Source: Nitrosomonas sp. sh817 (GTDB taxonomy: Bacteria; Pseudomonadota; Gammaproteobacteria; Burkholderiales; Nitrosomonadaceae). Taken from it: 64,000 bases of DNA. The stretch is from positions 1 to 64,000 of the forward strand of contig NZ_CP133084.1 of assembly GCF_030908545.1 (NCBI RefSeq). The letters run 5' to 3'. The notes beneath the pieces are model-generated. The model had not been told where the DNA came from. It did not search any database and saw only the letters and a program-made list of their open reading frames with translations. A program made the translations under genes and the position numbers. This document shows positions 1 to 8,754 of this stretch, one piece after another (position 1 is the first letter of the stretch; each line of letters begins with the position of its first letter).

Positions 1-456
1 ATTCCGCAAGGCTCAAGGCTGGTGGGTACTTATTCCAGCGAAGTGGAGTTTGGTCAGGCGCGTGTGTTGGTCGCCTGGCAGCGCATCATTTTTCCGGATG
101 GTAAGACCATGGATATCGGTGCCATGCCGGGTGCTGACGGGGTGGGTTATGCTGGTTTTAAAGATCAGGTCAATAACCATTACCTGCGCATCTTTGGTTC
201 AGCCCTGATTATGTCGGCCATTGTGGCCGGTTCAACTTACAGTCAGCGTGATTCAGGAGGTGCTTTTGGGCGGCAAAATGCCGGTAGCATCATGAGTCAA
301 TCGTTGGGTCAGCAATTGGGATTAGTAACCGCCAATCTGATCCGTAAGAACCTGAATATCTCACCCACGCTGGAAATCAGGCCGGGATATCGCTTTAACA
401 TCATCGTTACCAAAGACATGAAGTTTTCTAAACCCTATCAGTCATTTGATTATTAA
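1..456 (+). CDS. trbI: TrbI/VirB10-type T4SS protein, C-terminal part
   Basis: The frame is open from base 1 and has no start in the window, so only the last 151 residues are present. They match the C-terminal beta-barrel of TrbI/VirB10, the protein that spans inner and outer membrane in the type IV secretion channel. The stretch GADGVGYAGFKDQVNNHY, followed by a hydrophobic segment around LRIFGSALIMSAIVAGSTY, is the region of this family that forms the outer-membrane helix. The end PGYRFNIIVTKDM is also typical. The stop codon overlaps the start region of the next gene, and the order trbI-J-K-L-N is that of the IncP Tra2 operon. Family assignment is confident; the N-terminal half is outside the window. 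Confidence 0.9.
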   Translation: MPQGSRLVGTYSSEVEFGQARVLVAWQRIIFPDGKTMDIGAMPGADGVGYAGFKDQVNNHYLRIFGSALIMSAIVAGSTYSQRDSGGAFGRQNAGSIMSQSLGQQLGLVTANLIRKNLNISPTLEIRPGYRFNIIVTKDMKFSKPYQSFDY

Positions 457-473
457 TGCCGGAGCATTCGATT

Positions 474-1274
474 ATGGTAAATAGTAAGAATCTAGCTATT
501 CAGTGGATCACAATATTATTAAGCCTGGGTATTTTAAGCTATTCCTCAATCAATAAAGCCGGTGGAATGGCTGTCATAGATATGGCAAATGTAAAACAAT
601 CTACGATTACAGCTATTGAAGCAATCAATCAAACTGAAAAGCAAATTGAGCAATACAGAACCCAGTTACAGCAGTATGAAAACATGATTCGCAATACATT
701 GGCACCACCTGCTTATGTATGGGCGAAGGTAGAATACACCATGACTAAGCTAATCAATTTATCCAATTCCATACGGTATTATGAACAACAATATGGAGGT
801 CTAGACAGCTACATGCAACGGTTTCGCAATGTTGAATATTACCGTAGCTCATCTTGCTTCACTTTAGAGGAAAAATGTAGCGATTCCGCCTGGAAACTAT
901 TACAGGATGGACAAAATACCAGCACAGACTCACAAAAACATGCTAATGATTCCCTTTTACGAGGGCTTAGTGAGCATCAAAATCAGATTCCTCTGGATGC
1001 GGCTCATTTGCAACTTTTACAACAAAAAACTCAATCAGCTCAAGGGCAAATGGAAGCTTTTCAGTATGCCAATCAATTGGCCGCCTATCAAGCGAATCAG
1101 CTGTTGCAAATGCGTCAAATGCTGATAGCTCAGCACAATGCTTTCAATACAAAAAATCAGGCTGAGGTAGATCTGAAGGCCATGCAGCAGGCCGCTCGGG
1201 AAGCCGCAACCAAGCGATTGAGTCCGGAAATATTACCTGCTGGTAGAAATTGGTCTGTAAGAGACGCTTTTTAA
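474..1274 (+). CDS. trbJ: TrbJ/VirB5-like conjugal transfer protein
   Basis: Predicted P-type mating-pair-formation protein of the VirB5/TrbJ family, a periplasmic or pilus-tip component. I place the start at the ATG at 474, preceded by CGGAG at 459-463. An in-frame ATG at 456 overlaps the trbI stop but has no ribosome site of its own. The N-terminus has a hydrophobic signal-like segment (about residues 8-27). It is followed by MAVIDMANVKQ and a long helical region with IEQYRTQLQQYENMIRNT, which is characteristic of TrbJ. The rest is rich in Gln and Ala and predicted helical. Position between trbI and a small lipoprotein gene supports the call. Confidence 0.87.
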   Translation: MVNSKNLAIQWITILLSLGILSYSSINKAGGMAVIDMANVKQSTITAIEAINQTEKQIEQYRTQLQQYENMIRNTLAPPAYVWAKVEYTMTKLINLSNSIRYYEQQYGGLDSYMQRFRNVEYYRSSSCFTLEEKCSDSAWKLLQDGQNTSTDSQKHANDSLLRGLSEHQNQIPLDAAHLQLLQQKTQSAQGQMEAFQYANQLAAYQANQLLQMRQMLIAQHNAFNTKNQAEVDLKAMQQAAREAATKRLSPEILPAGRNWSVRDAF

Positions 1275-1299
1275 AATACTAATCGAAGGAGAGAAAACG

Positions 1300-1503
1300 A
1301 TGAAAAATAGTGATTTGGGTATTGCAGTTATGTGTTTATTGTCTTTATTGCTCTTGTCAGGCTGTTATAAGGATGGCGATGGCAAGCTTGAACTGAAAGA
1401 GCCTAAGAAGGAATTAAGTGAAATGCCGCCTGGAATTAGATGGACTATTAACGGGCCAGTAGATGAATCGGGAAATCCAGTTGAATTAGAGAAAGCAAAA
1501 TAG
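1300..1503 (+). CDS. trbK: TrbK-like entry-exclusion lipoprotein
   Basis: A 67-residue protein with a short signal peptide ending in a lipobox (LLLSGC, Cys24), so it is probably lipidated and held in the membrane. In IncP plasmids the small lipoprotein between trbJ and trbL is TrbK, which blocks entry of a second copy of the same plasmid. Sequence identity in this family is low, so the call rests on the lipobox, size and position. A good ribosome site (GAAGGAGAG) lies just before the ATG. The mature part contains EMPPGIRWTINGPVDESGNP, with no recognised catalytic motif. Confidence 0.72.
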   Translation: MKNSDLGIAVMCLLSLLLLSGCYKDGDGKLELKEPKKELSEMPPGIRWTINGPVDESGNPVELEKAK

Positions 1504-1548
1504 TTATTGACCTAAAATATTCGCCAGAAGAATTGGGAGATCAAGCCT

Positions 1549-2637
1549 ATGTACAAAGTATTGTGTATTTTATTAAGTACTTTGCTTCTGATATTACTTT
1601 CCACGAAGGCATCAGCTGAGCTGGCATATGTTGATCCAGTAACTAATCAGAGTGTTCTGGATCAAGTCGTCCAAAAGTTTTGGACAAAGGTTAAGAGTTG
1701 GCATACTGTTATTCAGTCTGCCGCTGAGCGATTGTTCTGGTCGCTGGTATTGATTTCAATGGTGTGGACATTTGGCATGATGCTGTTGCGCAAAGCCGAT
1801 ATTGGTGATTTCTTTGCTGAGTTCACTCGTTTCATTATTTTCACAGGTTTTTATTTCTGGCTGCTGACTAATGCCGTATCAGGTCACAATATTGCAGGCA
1901 CTATTATAGATTCGATGCAGCAATTAGGCGGCACTGCTGCTGGTTTACCGAGTGGTGCCAGTCATGCCAGTATTATGCATACAGGGATTTTAATCTGGAA
2001 TCAGGCAACAAAGAGCGTTACATTCATGCAACCTATAGATAGTTTGATGGGCTTTATCATTTCTTTAATAATTTTAATTATTCTGACAGTAATAGCAGTC
2101 AACATGCTGCTCTTGCTGATATCAGGATGGGTGTTAATGTATGCAGGTATCTTCTTTTTAGGTTTTGGTGGCGCACGCTGGACATCCGACATCGCTATAA
2201 ACTACTTTAAAACGGTTTTGGGTATTGGAATACAGTTATTTGTAATGCTCCTGATCGTTGGCATTGGCAGTGATCTGTTATCCAGTTTTTACGCCAAAAT
2301 GGGTAAAAATGTTATGAATTATGAAGAACTGGCGGTTATGCTGATTTTTACAATTGCATTTTTTGTGTTGATTTCCAGGTTGCCGCTGTTGCTGGCTGGC
2401 ATTATAACGGGTAGTAGCATAGGCTCGAGCGCTGGAATTGGTAGCTATGGCGCCAGTGGTTTTATGGCAGCGGCCGGGACAGCGGCGGCAGTTGCATCTT
2501 ATGGTGGATCACTAGTAGCCGATCGGCTAGCAGCGGCAAGAAGTGCGGGGCCGGATGCTTTACGCAGCGCTATTGAAAAGGGTCAGGCTCAGGAATCTGC
2601 GGGTATGAACAATATTTCCCAAGGAGGGGGTAAATAA
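1549..2637 (+). CDS. trbL: TrbL/VirB6-type polytopic T4SS protein
   Basis: A 362-residue inner-membrane protein of the TrbL/VirB6 family. It has an N-terminal signal-like segment (residues 4-22), then about six hydrophobic segments between residues 60 and 285, and a Gly/Ala/Ser-rich tail (SSIGSSAGIGSYGASGFMAA and onward) typical of TrbL. VirB6 proteins form part of the inner-membrane channel through which DNA passes. It follows trbK by 45 bases and precedes trbN, as in IncP Tra2. The 3' end of the gene contains AAGGAGGGGG, which acts as the ribosome site for the short frame that follows. Confidence 0.87.
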   Translation: MYKVLCILLSTLLLILLSTKASAELAYVDPVTNQSVLDQVVQKFWTKVKSWHTVIQSAAERLFWSLVLISMVWTFGMMLLRKADIGDFFAEFTRFIIFTGFYFWLLTNAVSGHNIAGTIIDSMQQLGGTAAGLPSGASHASIMHTGILIWNQATKSVTFMQPIDSLMGFIISLIILIILTVIAVNMLLLLISGWVLMYAGIFFLGFGGARWTSDIAINYFKTVLGIGIQLFVMLLIVGIGSDLLSSFYAKMGKNVMNYEELAVMLIFTIAFFVLISRLPLLLAGIITGSSIGSSAGIGSYGASGFMAAAGTAAAVASYGGSLVADRLAAARSAGPDALRSAIEKGQAQESAGMNNISQGGGK

Positions 2638-2666
2638 TGGATAAGGTATTTAAGCAATTCGTTTGA
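2637..2666 (+). other. Nine-codon leader frame between trbL and trbN
   Basis: ATG at 2637 overlaps the trbL stop and is preceded by a very strong ribosome site (AAGGAGGGGG, 2621-2630). The frame encodes MDKVFKQFV and stops in a TGATGATG that overlaps the first ATG of trbN. It may couple trbN translation to the upstream site, or be the scar of a deleted trbM. It is too short to show homology. Confidence 0.45.
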
Positions 2667-3109
2667 TGATGGATTTGCCACCGGACATGCAAGAAAGAGT
2701 GGTGTGCTCAATTATAGCCGCCATCAAGTATGAAATACCAGCTAATATCTTACTGGCGATAGCCGAAAAAGAAGGCGGCAAACCAGGTCAATGGGCAAGT
2801 AATAGGAACGGCACTCATGATGTTGGCTCGATGCAGTTTAATACCGTGTATCTTCAAGATTTATCCAAATATGGCATCACGCCTGAACATGTAGCAAATG
2901 CGGGTTGTTATGCCTATGATCTGGCCGCTTGGCGAGTGCGTTTACATATCAGGAATGATAAAGGCGACATCTGGACAAAAGCGGCTAATTATCATTCACG
3001 TACTCCAAAATATAATGCAAAGTATCGCGCTGATTTGATTATCAAAGCAGTTAAATGGGCTAATTGGTTGGAAGATCGGATTACTTCATCAAATGTTGAT
3101 AATCAATAA
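2663..3109 (+). CDS. trbN: TrbN-like lytic transglycosylase
   Basis: A 148-residue protein with the SLT-type lysozyme-like fold seen in VirB1/TrbN/TraB-type conjugation transglycosylases, which cut peptidoglycan so the channel can be assembled. Visible marks are the catalytic-type Glu in ILLAIAEKEGGKPG (about residue 31), the DVGSMQFN motif, and the AANYHSRTPKYNAKYR stretch near the C-terminus that is common in this family. Three consecutive ATG/ATGATG codons make the exact start uncertain by one or two residues. No separate signal peptide is obvious. It is the last recognisable gene of the Tra2-like operon here. Confidence 0.85.
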   Translation: MMMDLPPDMQERVVCSIIAAIKYEIPANILLAIAEKEGGKPGQWASNRNGTHDVGSMQFNTVYLQDLSKYGITPEHVANAGCYAYDLAAWRVRLHIRNDKGDIWTKAANYHSRTPKYNAKYRADLIIKAVKWANWLEDRITSSNVDNQ

Positions 3110-4147
3110 CGTAATATTTCAATATTAAACCATTAAGATAACAGGATGGCAGGATAGTAGAATATTAAAGTAGTAAAACTTAAAAGTGCTTGATCTACTC
3201 GGATTACCTAAGGATTCCTGCGTAAATGAGTAACATCCCGGATCTATCAGGTCACTGAACCAAGCATCTAAAGACATGAGCGCTCCTTAGTGTACATTTT
3301 CCCGTACCAGTGGATTCCAGACCCTGCTACTAAGGGTTTAGCGTAATATTAACGACAAATAAATCTCATAATCCACAAAAAAATGTCAACGTAGATCTAA
3401 ACTTTCATAGTTAGCATTTTGAGAAAATTTACTGAGTTTATTGCCTAAGGTGTAGTAATCAGAGATGATAACTGTTGGAAAATAAAAAATGCTCCAACCA
3501 CAACAGCTGAGAATGCGCCAAGAGAATGTTCTCGTCTTTGGAATTATTACGTAAGTCAGGGTAAGCCTAAAAGCTGTGATCACCTTACGCACGATGATGC
3601 AGTAAAACTAAGAGTTTGGGGTGGAAAGTAATAAGTAAGCCTGACAACTCACAACCTTTGATGTACTCAGATATTTCGGTCTAGGATTTAAGTGGATAGT
3701 TCAGATCTAAAATCGTACAGAGGATTTGAAACAGAGAGCGTTACGGGGTCTTTTAACCAAAAGAACGGTTTGTACCGACCACCTCATCAAGCTTTGATGT
3801 CAGTATTTATATGTAAAGCTTGAATTTAATCTGACGTCTTCGAAAATAGAATTGAATAAGTACTGGCAGTTGGCATTATTGAAACGACCGCTTCCGGCAA
3901 AACCAGTCAGTCAATTTCTTCAATAAATCCTCGAATAATCTGGTCAAATTATATGAGGTAGCCAATACTGACATAATCTCCAGAACTGTATTTCGTGCCA
4001 ATTTAGGATGATATACAGTTAACAAACCTGACAAACGTAACAGCTTTGTTTCCGATAATGCTAAGAGTATGGAAGATATAGGGAAACAATAAAATTACTT
4101 GTTAGACGATTTAATGCAAAGGTGGATCCAAACATAAGGAGTGCGTA
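3110..4147. other. About 1 kb with no convincing gene
   Basis: This AT-rich stretch separates the transfer operon from the accessory block. On the minus strand a 50-codon frame (3125-3277, starting MSLDAWFSDLIDPG) follows an AAGGAGCG ribosome site. It has no recognised family and may be the truncated start of a lost gene. An 18-base sequence at 3756-3773 (ACCAAAAGAACGGTTTGT) recurs exactly at 31130-31147. Nothing else in the stretch could be supported. It is probably an insertion or deletion scar. Confidence 0.5.
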
Positions 4148-6652
4148 GTGGTTGATTTCAACAAGTTGCGGACACAAAAGAAAAAGCCAAAGGCAATCGA
4201 ACCATCGGAAATCTTTCGTCGTCTTCCGAAGCCTCCCGGGATTAACGATCTCTATACAAGCCAGGCAGAAGTTCTACAAGCCTGGTTTATACGCCGTGCT
4301 GAACGGGATATTGTGGTCAAATTACATACCGGGGGTGGAAAAACCCTGGTTGGCCTCCTCATGGCGCAATCGACATTGAACGAAACATCCGAGCCTGTTC
4401 TCTATTTGACACCAACAGTTCAGCTTGTTAAGCAAACTCTAGAAAAAGCGAGAGCACTTGGAATTCACGCCGTTCCCTACGAGAGGGGGCAAGCATTAAA
4501 CGATGATTTTGTGAACGCCAATGCCATCATGATTGCAACTTACAAAGCATTGTTCAATGGGAAAAGCAAATTTGGGTTGCGCGGAGACCCTCATCCCCAA
4601 AGAGTGGCGGCCGTGGTGCTCGACGATGCGCACGCGGCCTTTTCAGTTGTGCGAGAGTCATTTACGCTCGAGATTTCAGCTGACGAGGATCGCGAACGAT
4701 ACGAAGAACTTGTCGGTCTATTTCGAAAAGCATTTAAGGATACTGACAGACTAGGAACGTTTGATGATGTTGTGTCAGGCGGTGAGTATTCCGTTTTGGA
4801 AGTGCCGTATTGGGCATGGCATGAAAAACTGGATGCAGTCCGCGAGCAGCTTAGATCGGATGCTGAGAAGTATGCATTGGTGTGGTCGCTACTGCGCGAT
4901 CAGTTGCATCTTTGTCATGCACTTATTAGTCGCGATGCGTTTACTATAACCCCAATCCTTCCTCTCGTTAATTCTTTTCCTACCTTTTTTGAGGCGACTC
5001 GACGTATATATATGTCTGCTACTATAGCGGACGATAGCGATATTGTCCGTATGTTCGATGCCGCCCCTGAACTGGTGAAGAAACCACTAACATCCCGCTC
5101 TCTTGCAGGTGTGAGCGAACGGATGGTTCTGATTCCAAATTTAATGCCTTTTAAATTCAATGTGCAAGAGTCCATAAAGAGAATAGTTCAATGGACTTCG
5201 AAGCAGGGGTTTGGAACGATCATTCTTGTTCCGTCGGACAAAGCGGCTGCCAATTGGGCAGAAGTTGGTCAAGTCGCAATAGGTTCGACAGAAGTCGAAG
5301 CATTAGTAACTGCACTACAGGAGGGTGAAACGTTTGGCCCCGCTGTATTTGCGAATAGATATGATGGTATAGATCTTCCTGGTAATTCTTGTCGACTCCT
5401 TGTGATGAGCGGTCTTCCCTCTGGAACTTCGAACTATGAGTTATTTCGGGCGAGTTCTTTATACGGCGGCGTAACGATTACTAGAATGCTTGCCCAAAGA
5501 ATTGAGCAAGGAATAGGAAGGGGTGCCCGTGGCGCAGGCGATCATTGCGTGGTACTTTTAGTAGGATCCGATCTCGCGGGATGGATTGCTAAAGACGCCA
5601 ATTTCAAGTTTCTCACAAGCGCTACCCGGGCTCAGCTAGAAATGGGAGCGGAAGTTAGCAAGGAAGTCAAAGATATAAAGGACCTTGCCAAAACCATAAA
5701 GCGGAGCTTTGACCGCGATCAGGAATGGATCGAATATCACGCAGAAACCTTGGCAGAACTCGTTAATGAAGTCCAACCCGACGAAATTAGCTTTGTTCAA
5801 GCTGGCGGAGAAAGAAAGGCGATCAACTTGTGGAGTGACAGCTATCACGAGCAGGCAATAGCAAGATTAGAGAAAGTCATTGAGGAAAATGCACTTGACC
5901 CACAAACGCGAGGTTGGATGGAGCAACTGGCGGCGCGAATCGCCGATCGATGGGGGCATCCCGAGCGGGCTGAGGATTTCCAGCGACAAGCTTTTGCACA
6001 TAATCGGAATTTAACTCGGCCTAAGGTTCTGCCACCTTATCGACCACTTTTGGTGAGAGGCGAGCAAGCTAGTATGATTATGAATGAGTTTGGTGACTAT
6101 CGGTTGCGACGTGGGCTTTTGCAATCGTTCGAAGATATTGTTGCCAATTTGCATAAAAATGCATCAGCTAATCAGTTCGAACAGGCATTAGTTGATCTCG
6201 CTCCCATGCTGGGCTTCTCCTCAGAGAGACACGACAGCAATGGCGAAGGTCCGGATGTACTCTGGCTATTGCCCGGAAAGATTGGGCTGGTTATTGAGGC
6301 GAAGAGTCGAAAGAAAGCAAAGAATGCGCTAACGAAGGAACAGCACGGGCAACTTCTCGTTGCTGCAGAGTGGTTCTCGAAAAACTATAAAGATTACAAA
6401 TGTGTGCGAGTCAGCGTACACCCTCAAAACAAGGCTACCAAGGTCGCTGTGGCGGGAGCATCCCACGCGCTCACGTATGAAAAGTTAGCCGCTCTTGTGG
6501 ATGATGCTAGAGCACTCTTGACAACTTTATCTGAATCGCAACTTGCTGAAAATAGCCTTATTGCTGAATGTGAGCGGCTTCTTGCTTGCTCACCTTTGAA
6601 ATCTGAACACTTTGTCGAAAGTTATTTGTTACCATTCGATGATGGTGCGTAA
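4148..6652 (+). CDS. SF2 helicase with C-terminal PD-(D/E)XK nuclease-like domain
   Basis: An 834-residue protein starting at GTG with AAGGAG about 7 bases upstream. The N-terminal half has superfamily 2 helicase motifs: Walker A TGGGKT (61-66), motif Ia YLTPTVQLVKQT (86-97), a DEAH-like LDDAH (158-162), and a motif VI-like RIEQGIGRGARG (about 450-461). Near residues 703-720 there is a D followed by IGLVIEAKS, matching the D...ExK core of PD-(D/E)XK nucleases. A single-chain helicase-nuclease fits a nucleic-acid processing or phage-defence enzyme, in layout like the Hna type. The defence role is inferred from architecture and neighbours, not shown. It converges on the OLD-like gene at 6971-8650. 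Confidence 0.72.
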   Translation: MVDFNKLRTQKKKPKAIEPSEIFRRLPKPPGINDLYTSQAEVLQAWFIRRAERDIVVKLHTGGGKTLVGLLMAQSTLNETSEPVLYLTPTVQLVKQTLEKARALGIHAVPYERGQALNDDFVNANAIMIATYKALFNGKSKFGLRGDPHPQRVAAVVLDDAHAAFSVVRESFTLEISADEDRERYEELVGLFRKAFKDTDRLGTFDDVVSGGEYSVLEVPYWAWHEKLDAVREQLRSDAEKYALVWSLLRDQLHLCHALISRDAFTITPILPLVNSFPTFFEATRRIYMSATIADDSDIVRMFDAAPELVKKPLTSRSLAGVSERMVLIPNLMPFKFNVQESIKRIVQWTSKQGFGTIILVPSDKAAANWAEVGQVAIGSTEVEALVTALQEGETFGPAVFANRYDGIDLPGNSCRLLVMSGLPSGTSNYELFRASSLYGGVTITRMLAQRIEQGIGRGARGAGDHCVVLLVGSDLAGWIAKDANFKFLTSATRAQLEMGAEVSKEVKDIKDLAKTIKRSFDRDQEWIEYHAETLAELVNEVQPDEISFVQAGGERKAINLWSDSYHEQAIARLEKVIEENALDPQTRGWMEQLAARIADRWGHPERAEDFQRQAFAHNRNLTRPKVLPPYRPLLVRGEQASMIMNEFGDYRLRRGLLQSFEDIVANLHKNASANQFEQALVDLAPMLGFSSERHDSNGEGPDVLWLLPGKIGLVIEAKSRKKAKNALTKEQHGQLLVAAEWFSKNYKDYKCVRVSVHPQNKATKVAVAGASHALTYEKLAALVDDARALLTTLSESQLAENSLIAECERLLACSPLKSEHFVESYLLPFDDGA

Positions 6653-6970
6653 TAAGTTTGTGTGTTGAGAGATTTCGCCCAACAAGGCATTGCGGCGTTA
6701 TCTCTGTTAAAAATGAGTTTGTATTATCTCATTGCCTGGTTTCAGTCGAATTTAGTCAATCAATGTCAGATTGAATGGAGACTAATCTTTGAAGCTGCCA
6801 GATCAAGTTTGAGCTATTACAATTTATAACTTATTGAATATCAATAAGTCATCCACTATTATATACCAGGGCTTGCAGAGGGAGCGAGCGAAAAATTGTA
6901 CTTTTGGTCAAAAAACCCCAATAAGCATTCTTATAATTTTAGTCTCCTGGTCAATACCGGACTGGCTTAT
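6653..6970. terminator. Intergenic region with small inverted repeat between convergent genes
   Basis: This stretch lies between two converging genes. It contains a perfect 9-base inverted repeat with a 3-base loop at 6829-6849 (ACTTATTGA / TCAATAAGT), which could act as a weak bidirectional terminator. It lacks a clear run of T, so that role is tentative. No coding frame is supported. Confidence 0.35.
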
Positions 6971-8650
6971 TTAGCAGGGATACATTTCAATAATTGATTT
7001 CAGTTCCTTAATCGTCAACTTGTCAGTTACAGTCAGTGGATCAATGGTTTTGCCATATTTATTTTTAACGGATGACCGAACAAGCTTGAGCATTGTTTTT
7101 CCTAAGCGTTTCGAAGGAGAAAGAGGGATAATGTTTCCAATTAATTCTAGAGTATCAGGACAATTGTCCGGGTTTGAGCGATATATAGTTTGCTTGATTT
7201 GGTCTCGCTTCCTTGTGAAGCTATGCTGCAATTTGACATGATTTTGCTGAGCGAGCTCGTTTAGCCAGTTATCAATTTCATCCTCATCCTCATCTAGCAG
7301 TTCTGCAAGATGGAGGGCGGATATGAAATATCCTTCAATATCACTATATGCTGTTATAAACGGGATAGCTCCCGCGCTATCAATCTTTTCAATTATTGTT
7401 CTAACCTCATCTTCAGTCATGAAATCAGAATCTCTGTGGACAATAAGTTTTGTGTTTGGAGTGATATCCTTAATGAATAAGCAAAGATCTAGCGCTGATT
7501 GAATGTTTGATGAGGTTTTGTAGCTATATATGGCTGTTTTATTAATGTCGAAACCTGAAACATCCAATGCTGTTTTAATTAGAGAGAGCTTGCTATCTTC
7601 AGACAAGACAACCCAGTCTATTTCGCCGCCCCGAAGCTTATCAAACGTATCAAGCGCACCAAGGTCAAGCAACAAGGGTAGCCTGTCTAAACCAATGCCC
7701 TGATCTACTACTTTGCCATCCCTGAGCCATACAAAGTGCGCCTCATCATAAAGCGCATCTACAATATGTCGGCTGTGTGTTGATAAGATTACCTGGGTTA
7801 TAGTTTGTAGAGAGATAGTCAAAATGGCCGAAGCCAAGAGGCCTTGATTGTCTGGGTGAAGATGCGCATCCGGCTCATCCAACAAGAGCAGTTTTGGCTC
7901 AAATAGTACCACATATGAAAAAATCTGCAGTGCTTGAAGGACTCCTGTACCAGATAGTTCTAGCGGGCATTGACGCCCATAGGGCCCTGATAGTGAAATG
8001 TTAATCGAAATATATACATCTTGCTTCTCATTAAACAAAACTGAGATCCAAAATTTTGGGAAAACAGTCTTCATTAGAGTGACAAGTTTTTCTAGTTTTC
8101 CTTTCTTGTAAATTAAAAGTAGAACATTACGAAGATAGAGGTTGGCGTCCCCTCCTGCAATCCCTCTCCTAATTACGCTTTCAGTTCTATATTCTTCCTG
8201 CCTCGGGATTCCTGCCAAGCCTGGAACGTAGATAGAAAAAAGATTGATTTGGTTTGTAACGGAAGCGCCCAGAACTGCATTACCACTCCTTGTACAACCA
8301 ACATTTCCTTCGTTTCTGGCACGATAGATTTTTATTTTTGTTTCCACCTCATTTTCATCAATATTCGCTTTAATCCATAAATGACCAAACTGTGATTGAT
8401 TTAGGTATTTACCGCCATGTCGAAGATCTACAAATTCATGAGAAGGACTGTAAAGAAGAGCGCTTTGAGCAAAGGTGTCACGTCCAATCTGGCGAGCCGC
8501 CACCGCAGCACATATTGAAAAGTGAATTCCTTGCAATACACTGCTTTTGCCTGAGTTGTTTCCGCCCACCAAGACATTGGTTGATGCAAGGAAAATTTCT
8601 GCATCATCAATCCTTTTAAATTTCTTTAGGTGTAAAGATTTTATGTTCAT
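6971..8650 (-). CDS. OLD/PARIS-like ABC-ATPase with C-terminal TOPRIM domain
   Basis: A 559-residue protein with an SMC/RecF-like ATPase head. Walker A is GGNNSGKS (29-36), an ABC-type signature region is LELSGTGVLQAL, Walker B is LLLLDEPDAHLHPD, and the H-loop is ILSTHSRHIVD. The C-terminal third has TOPRIM marks: an acidic start (VVLSEDSKLSLIKTAL) and HRDSDF. This layout is that of OLD-family nucleases and of ATPase-TOPRIM defence proteins such as fused AriAB (PARIS), where ATP hydrolysis controls a nuclease that damages phage or host nucleic acid. I cannot tell these families apart without a search. It is the only gene of its operon and faces the helicase-nuclease gene. Confidence 0.78.
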   Translation of the reverse strand: MNIKSLHLKKFKRIDDAEIFLASTNVLVGGNNSGKSSVLQGIHFSICAAVAARQIGRDTFAQSALLYSPSHEFVDLRHGGKYLNQSQFGHLWIKANIDENEVETKIKIYRARNEGNVGCTRSGNAVLGASVTNQINLFSIYVPGLAGIPRQEEYRTESVIRRGIAGGDANLYLRNVLLLIYKKGKLEKLVTLMKTVFPKFWISVLFNEKQDVYISINISLSGPYGRQCPLELSGTGVLQALQIFSYVVLFEPKLLLLDEPDAHLHPDNQGLLASAILTISLQTITQVILSTHSRHIVDALYDEAHFVWLRDGKVVDQGIGLDRLPLLLDLGALDTFDKLRGGEIDWVVLSEDSKLSLIKTALDVSGFDINKTAIYSYKTSSNIQSALDLCLFIKDITPNTKLIVHRDSDFMTEDEVRTIIEKIDSAGAIPFITAYSDIEGYFISALHLAELLDEDEDEIDNWLNELAQQNHVKLQHSFTRKRDQIKQTIYRSNPDNCPDTLELIGNIIPLSPSKRLGKTMLKLVRSSVKNKYGKTIDPLTVTDKLTIKELKSIIEMYPC

Positions 8651-8754
8651 ATCTATTTAATGTTCATTAATGCAACATCAACTATAATTGGATACTAATC
8701 AACAAAAGACTCTAAAGTTTCATTATAAGACGTGAATAATGAGTAACAGAGCAA

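Noticed and set aside
3386..3592. 68-codon minus-strand frame in the 3.1-4.1 kb gap
   Set aside because: No ribosome site, no recognisable motif and odd composition; treated as chance.
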